In this document: one piece after another, positions 61,447 to 64,000 of the stretch
Numbering within the stretch: position 1 is the stretch's first letter
Layout: each line of letters begins with the position of its first letter
Assembly: GCF_047276495.1 (NCBI RefSeq)
Contig: NZ_CP178543.1
Coordinates: 5,332,001-5,396,000 of the forward strand
Origin: Capilliphycus salinus
GTDB taxonomy: Bacteria > Cyanobacteriota > Cyanobacteriia > Cyanobacteriales > Microcoleaceae
Length of the DNA: 64,000 nucleotides
Direction of reading: 5' to 3'
Translations under genes and position numbers: made by a program
Notes under the pieces: generated by a model
Seen by the model: the letters and a program-made list of their open reading frames with translations, nothing else
Told to the model about the DNA's origin: nothing
Databases searched by the model: none

Positions 61447-62598
61447 ATGAAAATTAACCGAAAAATCTTCAATTGGCTCGAAACTCACTGGGTTGCTCCC
61501 GCTTATGCCGGGGGATTACTTACTTTTCTGTCGCTGTTTTTCTTTGGTGCGGCGACGAATACGATGGCCGGTTGGCTGTATGTGATCAGCGGGATCAGTT
61601 TGGCTTTGTTGGGCATTGCCGCAGTCTTACCCGTGCGATCGCTCAAATCTCTGGAGGTTCGCCGTCGTTCCCTCGAACCCGTTAGCGTGGGCAATCAACT
61701 GACGGTGGAACTGGAAATTTACAACCGCTCCGATCAACCCAAAACCCTTTTACAAGTATACGATCAACTGCCCTCGGTTTTGGGAAAATCCGCCACCGCG
61801 ATCGAATCTCTCGCCCCCCGCAGCACTTATCATTGGGTTTATTATCTCCCTACCGAGCGCCGAGGGGTTTATCATTGGGATCGGGTGCAGTTTCGCACCG
61901 CCACTCCTTTGGGTTTGTTTTGGTGTCGTCGGTCCCGAGACGCGAAAGCCACTGCTATTGTTTATCCGACGGTTTTACCCTTGACAAGTTGCCCGCTTGT
62001 TGATCAAATGGGATGGGAACAAAATCAACAAGTTCTCGATCGCAGTCAGTTTCACATGGCGACTGAAGGGGTGACTCGTACCCTCAGACCTTATCGTTAT
62101 GGCGATCCCACTCGTTTAATTCACTGGCGATCGAGTGCGCGGTACAATCAACTGCGAGTTCGGGAGTTAGAAGTCGCCACCGGAGGTCAAGAAATTGTTA
62201 TTTGTCTTGATAGTGGGAATTCCTGGCAAAGTGATGATTTTGAACGGGCGGTTATTGCTGCGGCTTCTCTGTATTTTTATGCTTCGCGATCGCAGCTTAA
62301 TGTTCAATTGTGGACGGCAAAAACGGGGTTAATTCAAGGAAATCGAGTGGTATTATCTACTTTGGCTGCGGTGAGAGAATCTGAAGAAGCGATCGCCGAT
62401 AATTTCCCGAATATTCCGGTAATTTGGCTGACTCAAAATACACAGAGTCTTTCTTCTCTCCCGTCTGGAAGTCGTTGGGTTTTGTGGTCTGATCAAACTC
62501 AGGTTAGTTCAACAAAAACAACTCAATTTTCAGACAAGGGCGTACAAATTTATCCCGACCAACCCTTACAACTTCAACTCCAGTCCGCTTTGAAATAA
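61447..62598 (+). CDS. DUF58-domain membrane protein
   Basis: The 383-residue protein has two N-terminal TMs (~17-55) followed by a beta domain and the DUF58 (VWA-like) signature EGVTRTLRPYRYGDPTRLIH, then WRSSARYNQLRVRELEVATG and ICLDSGNSWQSDDFERAV. DUF58 proteins normally pair with MoxR ATPases and are thought to act in envelope or complex assembly; the MoxR gene in this window is 14.5 kb away at 45998. It is divergent from pilT. Confidence 0.9.
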   Translation: MKINRKIFNWLETHWVAPAYAGGLLTFLSLFFFGAATNTMAGWLYVISGISLALLGIAAVLPVRSLKSLEVRRRSLEPVSVGNQLTVELEIYNRSDQPKTLLQVYDQLPSVLGKSATAIESLAPRSTYHWVYYLPTERRGVYHWDRVQFRTATPLGLFWCRRSRDAKATAIVYPTVLPLTSCPLVDQMGWEQNQQVLDRSQFHMATEGVTRTLRPYRYGDPTRLIHWRSSARYNQLRVRELEVATGGQEIVICLDSGNSWQSDDFERAVIAAASLYFYASRSQLNVQLWTAKTGLIQGNRVVLSTLAAVRESEEAIADNFPNIPVIWLTQNTQSLSSLPSGSRWVLWSDQTQVSSTKTTQFSDKGVQIYPDQPLQLQLQSALK

Positions 62599-62688
62599 AA
62601 TGTAAAAACAAGTTCACAAATCAGAACTGTTAACTGTTTTCGCGGATAACTGTAAAAACGGGTCAGGTGATAACTGATCACTGAAAAC

Positions 62689-62725
62689 ACTGGTGACTGG
62701 TGACTGGTAATGAGTGACTGTAAAG
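62689..62725. repeat. ACTGGTG / AATGAGTGACTGTAAAG repeat upstream of ftrC
   Basis: The same ~40-bp repeat as at 58582; here its TGTAAA end (62719-62724) is 15 bp upstream of a -10-like TACAAT (62740-62745), in front of ftrC. Confidence 0.8.
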
Positions 62726-62745
62726 CTCCCATCCTGCGTTACAAT
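62719..62745 (+). promoter_or_regulatory. Possible ftrC promoter
   Basis: TGTAAA (62719-62724) and TACAAT (62740-62745), spacer 15 bp, 35 bp before the ATG. The spacer is short, so the -35 may not be used. Confidence 0.4.
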
Positions 62746-62780
62746 CTAACAAACTGTTTGAAATTTAAAGATCTAATACG

Positions 62781-63146
62781 ATGACAACTGAGACTACCGG
62801 AAATTTATCGACAGAAAAAAGCTTGAAAGCGATGAAAAAATTCGCCGAACAGTATGCCAAGCGTACAGGAACCTACTTTTGTGCCGATCCTTCAGTGACA
62901 GCAGTCGTGATCGAAGGACTCGCCAAACACAAAGATGATTTGGGTGCGCCCCTTTGTCCTTGTCGCCACTATGAAGATAAGGAAGCTGAGGTGAAAAATT
63001 CCTTCTGGAATTGTCCTTGTGTTCCGATGCGCGAACGCAAAGAATGTCACTGTATGTTGTTCTTAACTCCTGAAAATGATTTTGCGGGAGAACAGCAAGA
63101 TATTACCGACGAAGATCTCGAAGCCGCCCGTCAAAGCATGGTATAA
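62781..63146 (+). CDS. ftrC: Ferredoxin-thioredoxin reductase, catalytic subunit
   Basis: The catalytic beta subunit carries a 4Fe-4S cluster and a redox disulfide that pass electrons from ferredoxin to thioredoxins, switching Calvin-cycle enzymes on in light. The 121-residue protein has the family motifs TYFCADPSV, APLCPCRHY, WNCPCVPMRERKECHCM, i.e. CPC, CPC and CHC, giving all six ligand and disulfide cysteines plus one. Length is normal. The variable subunit gene is not in the window. Confidence 0.97.
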   Translation: MTTETTGNLSTEKSLKAMKKFAEQYAKRTGTYFCADPSVTAVVIEGLAKHKDDLGAPLCPCRHYEDKEAEVKNSFWNCPCVPMRERKECHCMLFLTPENDFAGEQQDITDEDLEAARQSMV

Positions 63147-63204
63147 CAACATTACATAACAAGCCTCTTTTAAACTTTTGAGAGATTAGATGATTGTTTG
63201 AGAA

Positions 63205-63241
63205 GATTACCCCCTGACCCGGCTTGGAAGGGGGGTTAATC
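63205..63241. repeat. CCCCC/GGGGG hairpin
   Basis: GATTACCCCC and GGGGGTTAATC around a 16-nt loop form a hairpin between ftrC and the DUF309 gene. It may end ftrC, but the T-run is missing. Confidence 0.4.
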
Positions 63242-63323
63242 CCTCAAAACCACCCGAAAAATTAATAAGTTTTGAAACAATCCTTTCTGCAAGTTTTATT
63301 AAAAATTTAACAAAATCAAGACA

Positions 63324-63731
63324 ATGATCCAAGAAATTCCGCCCGAATTTTGGCAAGGGATTGAAGAATTCAACCAACAAGAATATTACGCCTGTCACGA
63401 CACCTTAGAGGCGTTGTGGATGGAAGCGATGGAACCGACTAAAAAGTTCTATCAAGGCATCTTACAAATCGCCGTAGGACTCTATCATTTAAGTAATCAT
63501 AACTGGCGGGGTGCGGTCACGTCTATGGGCGAAGGAATGCGTCGGTTAGACTATTATCAGCCGGATTACTTTAATATTAATGTCGAAGAATTAATCGATC
63601 AAACCGCTCATTTATTATCGGCAATGCAAGAGGCGGGGCCGGAGAAAGTCGCCGATTTTGTTTTTGCCAAAAATGCCGAAAAAAATTCCCTAGACATTCA
63701 TCCTCCGAAAATCTCTAAAATTGAAGAATAA
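63324..63731 (+). CDS. DUF309-domain protein
   Basis: The 135-residue all-helical protein shows the DUF309 signature: FNQQEYYACHDTLEALWMEA (H...E), then FYQGILQIAVGLYHLSNHNW, RGAVTSMGEGMRRLDYY. The conserved His/Glu residues suggest a metal or ligand site, but function is unknown. It is monocistronic between ftrC and a kinase gene. Confidence 0.92.
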   Translation: MIQEIPPEFWQGIEEFNQQEYYACHDTLEALWMEAMEPTKKFYQGILQIAVGLYHLSNHNWRGAVTSMGEGMRRLDYYQPDYFNINVEELIDQTAHLLSAMQEAGPEKVADFVFAKNAEKNSLDIHPPKISKIEE

Positions 63732-63814
63732 ACGACACAACACTAGAAAAATATGATAAAATAAAAATTTACTTTTGCTGATTTTTTATAAAAAATTGCT
63801 CGAATCAAAAACAT

Positions 63815-64000
63815 ATGACCCTCATTGATCGAACGCTATTGAGCCGTTATCAAGTCCTTCAAAAAATCGGAACCGGAGGATTTGGAGATACTTATTTAGC
63901 TGTTGATTTAGCTTTACCCGGTCAACCGCAATGTGTGGTTAAACATCTGTCTCCCAAAGATACCAGTCCTCACGTTCTTTCCGTCGCTCAACGATTATTT
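63815..64000 (+). CDS. Ser/Thr protein kinase, N-terminal fragment
   Basis: The gene runs off the window after 62 codons. Seen: LLSRYQVLQKIGTGGFGDTY (glycine loop) and CVVKHLSPK with the ATP-binding lysine, typical for cyanobacterial Hanks-type kinases. The start MTLIDRTLLSRYQVL is the usual one for this group. It differs from the kinase at 1343 in loop sequence, so it is a paralogue and not a repeat of it. Confidence 0.88.
   Translation, partial: MTLIDRTLLSRYQVLQKIGTGGFGDTYLAVDLALPGQPQCVVKHLSPKDTSPHVLSVAQRLF

Overview
The window is a piece of a cyanobacterial chromosome. The evidence is a phycocyanobilin:ferredoxin oxidoreductase (PcyA), two GUN4-domain proteins, the cyanophycin pair cphB-cphA, the inorganic-carbon protein IctB, the ferredoxin-thioredoxin reductase catalytic subunit, a cyAbrB regulator, a FurA-type regulator, a PCP-reductase-domain small protein and many GCGATCGC (HIP1) octamers. 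Abundant heptameric repeats, dispersed palindromic repeats, a TnpB element and a group II intron suggest a repeat-rich, probably filamentous (Oscillatoriales-like) species; that last step is inference.

Layout. 1-9.3 kb: the end of a probable recJ, bioD, a Ser/Thr kinase with a long Pro/Glu tail, a zinc-ribbon GUN4 protein, a convergent response regulator/histidine kinase pair, and dnaX. 9.6-14 kb: a membrane-anchored hypothetical, pcyA, tatA, and a secreted-type CAP/RTX protein. 14-19 kb: a giant TPR / GT31-like galactosyltransferase / sulfotransferase fusion, followed by a second sulfotransferase that carries a one-base frameshift. 19-27 kb: cphA and cphB (minus strand), trmD, a GH13_18 sugar phosphorylase and a membrane protein. 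28-36 kb: an SLC13/RCK transporter, a small GUN4 protein, repeat clusters, ictB, a GT39-like transferase, a Uma2 nuclease with an in-frame amber codon, folP and tpiA. 36.9-38.7 kb: a PCP-reductase-domain protein and an alpha/beta hydrolase, bracketed by inverted 70-bp repeats. 38.9-42 kb: a hypothetical, an MBL-fold hydrolase and ribF. 42-46 kb: a mobile island with an orphan TnpB-type right end, a zinc-finger-less tnpB, a group II intron encoding an RT/maturase, and then structures resembling the right end of the tnpB element. 46-64 kb: a MoxR ATPase, cyAbrB, an Rrf2 regulator, cbiB, pyrR, an excisionase-like HTH protein, type 2 IPP isomerase, sppA, furA, a GDYXXLXY/DUF2157 pair, coaD with a DivIVA-like coiled-coil gene, a pilT-like gene, a DUF58 gene, ftrC, a DUF309 gene and the start of another Ser/Thr kinase.

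How genes relate. cphB/cphA make and mobilise the nitrogen reserve cyanophycin. pcyA, the GUN4 proteins and the PCP-reductase-domain protein relate to tetrapyrrole pigments. The TPR-GT31-sulfotransferase fusion and the neighbouring sulfotransferase suggest a sulfated glycan. MoxR and DUF58 proteins usually work together but lie 14.5 kb apart here. Most other genes are scattered housekeeping genes, as is usual for cyanobacteria. The most unusual region is 41.9-45.95 kb, where a group II intron may split the guide-RNA-bearing right end of a TnpB element. I saw no tRNA, rRNA, CRISPR array or DnaX intein.
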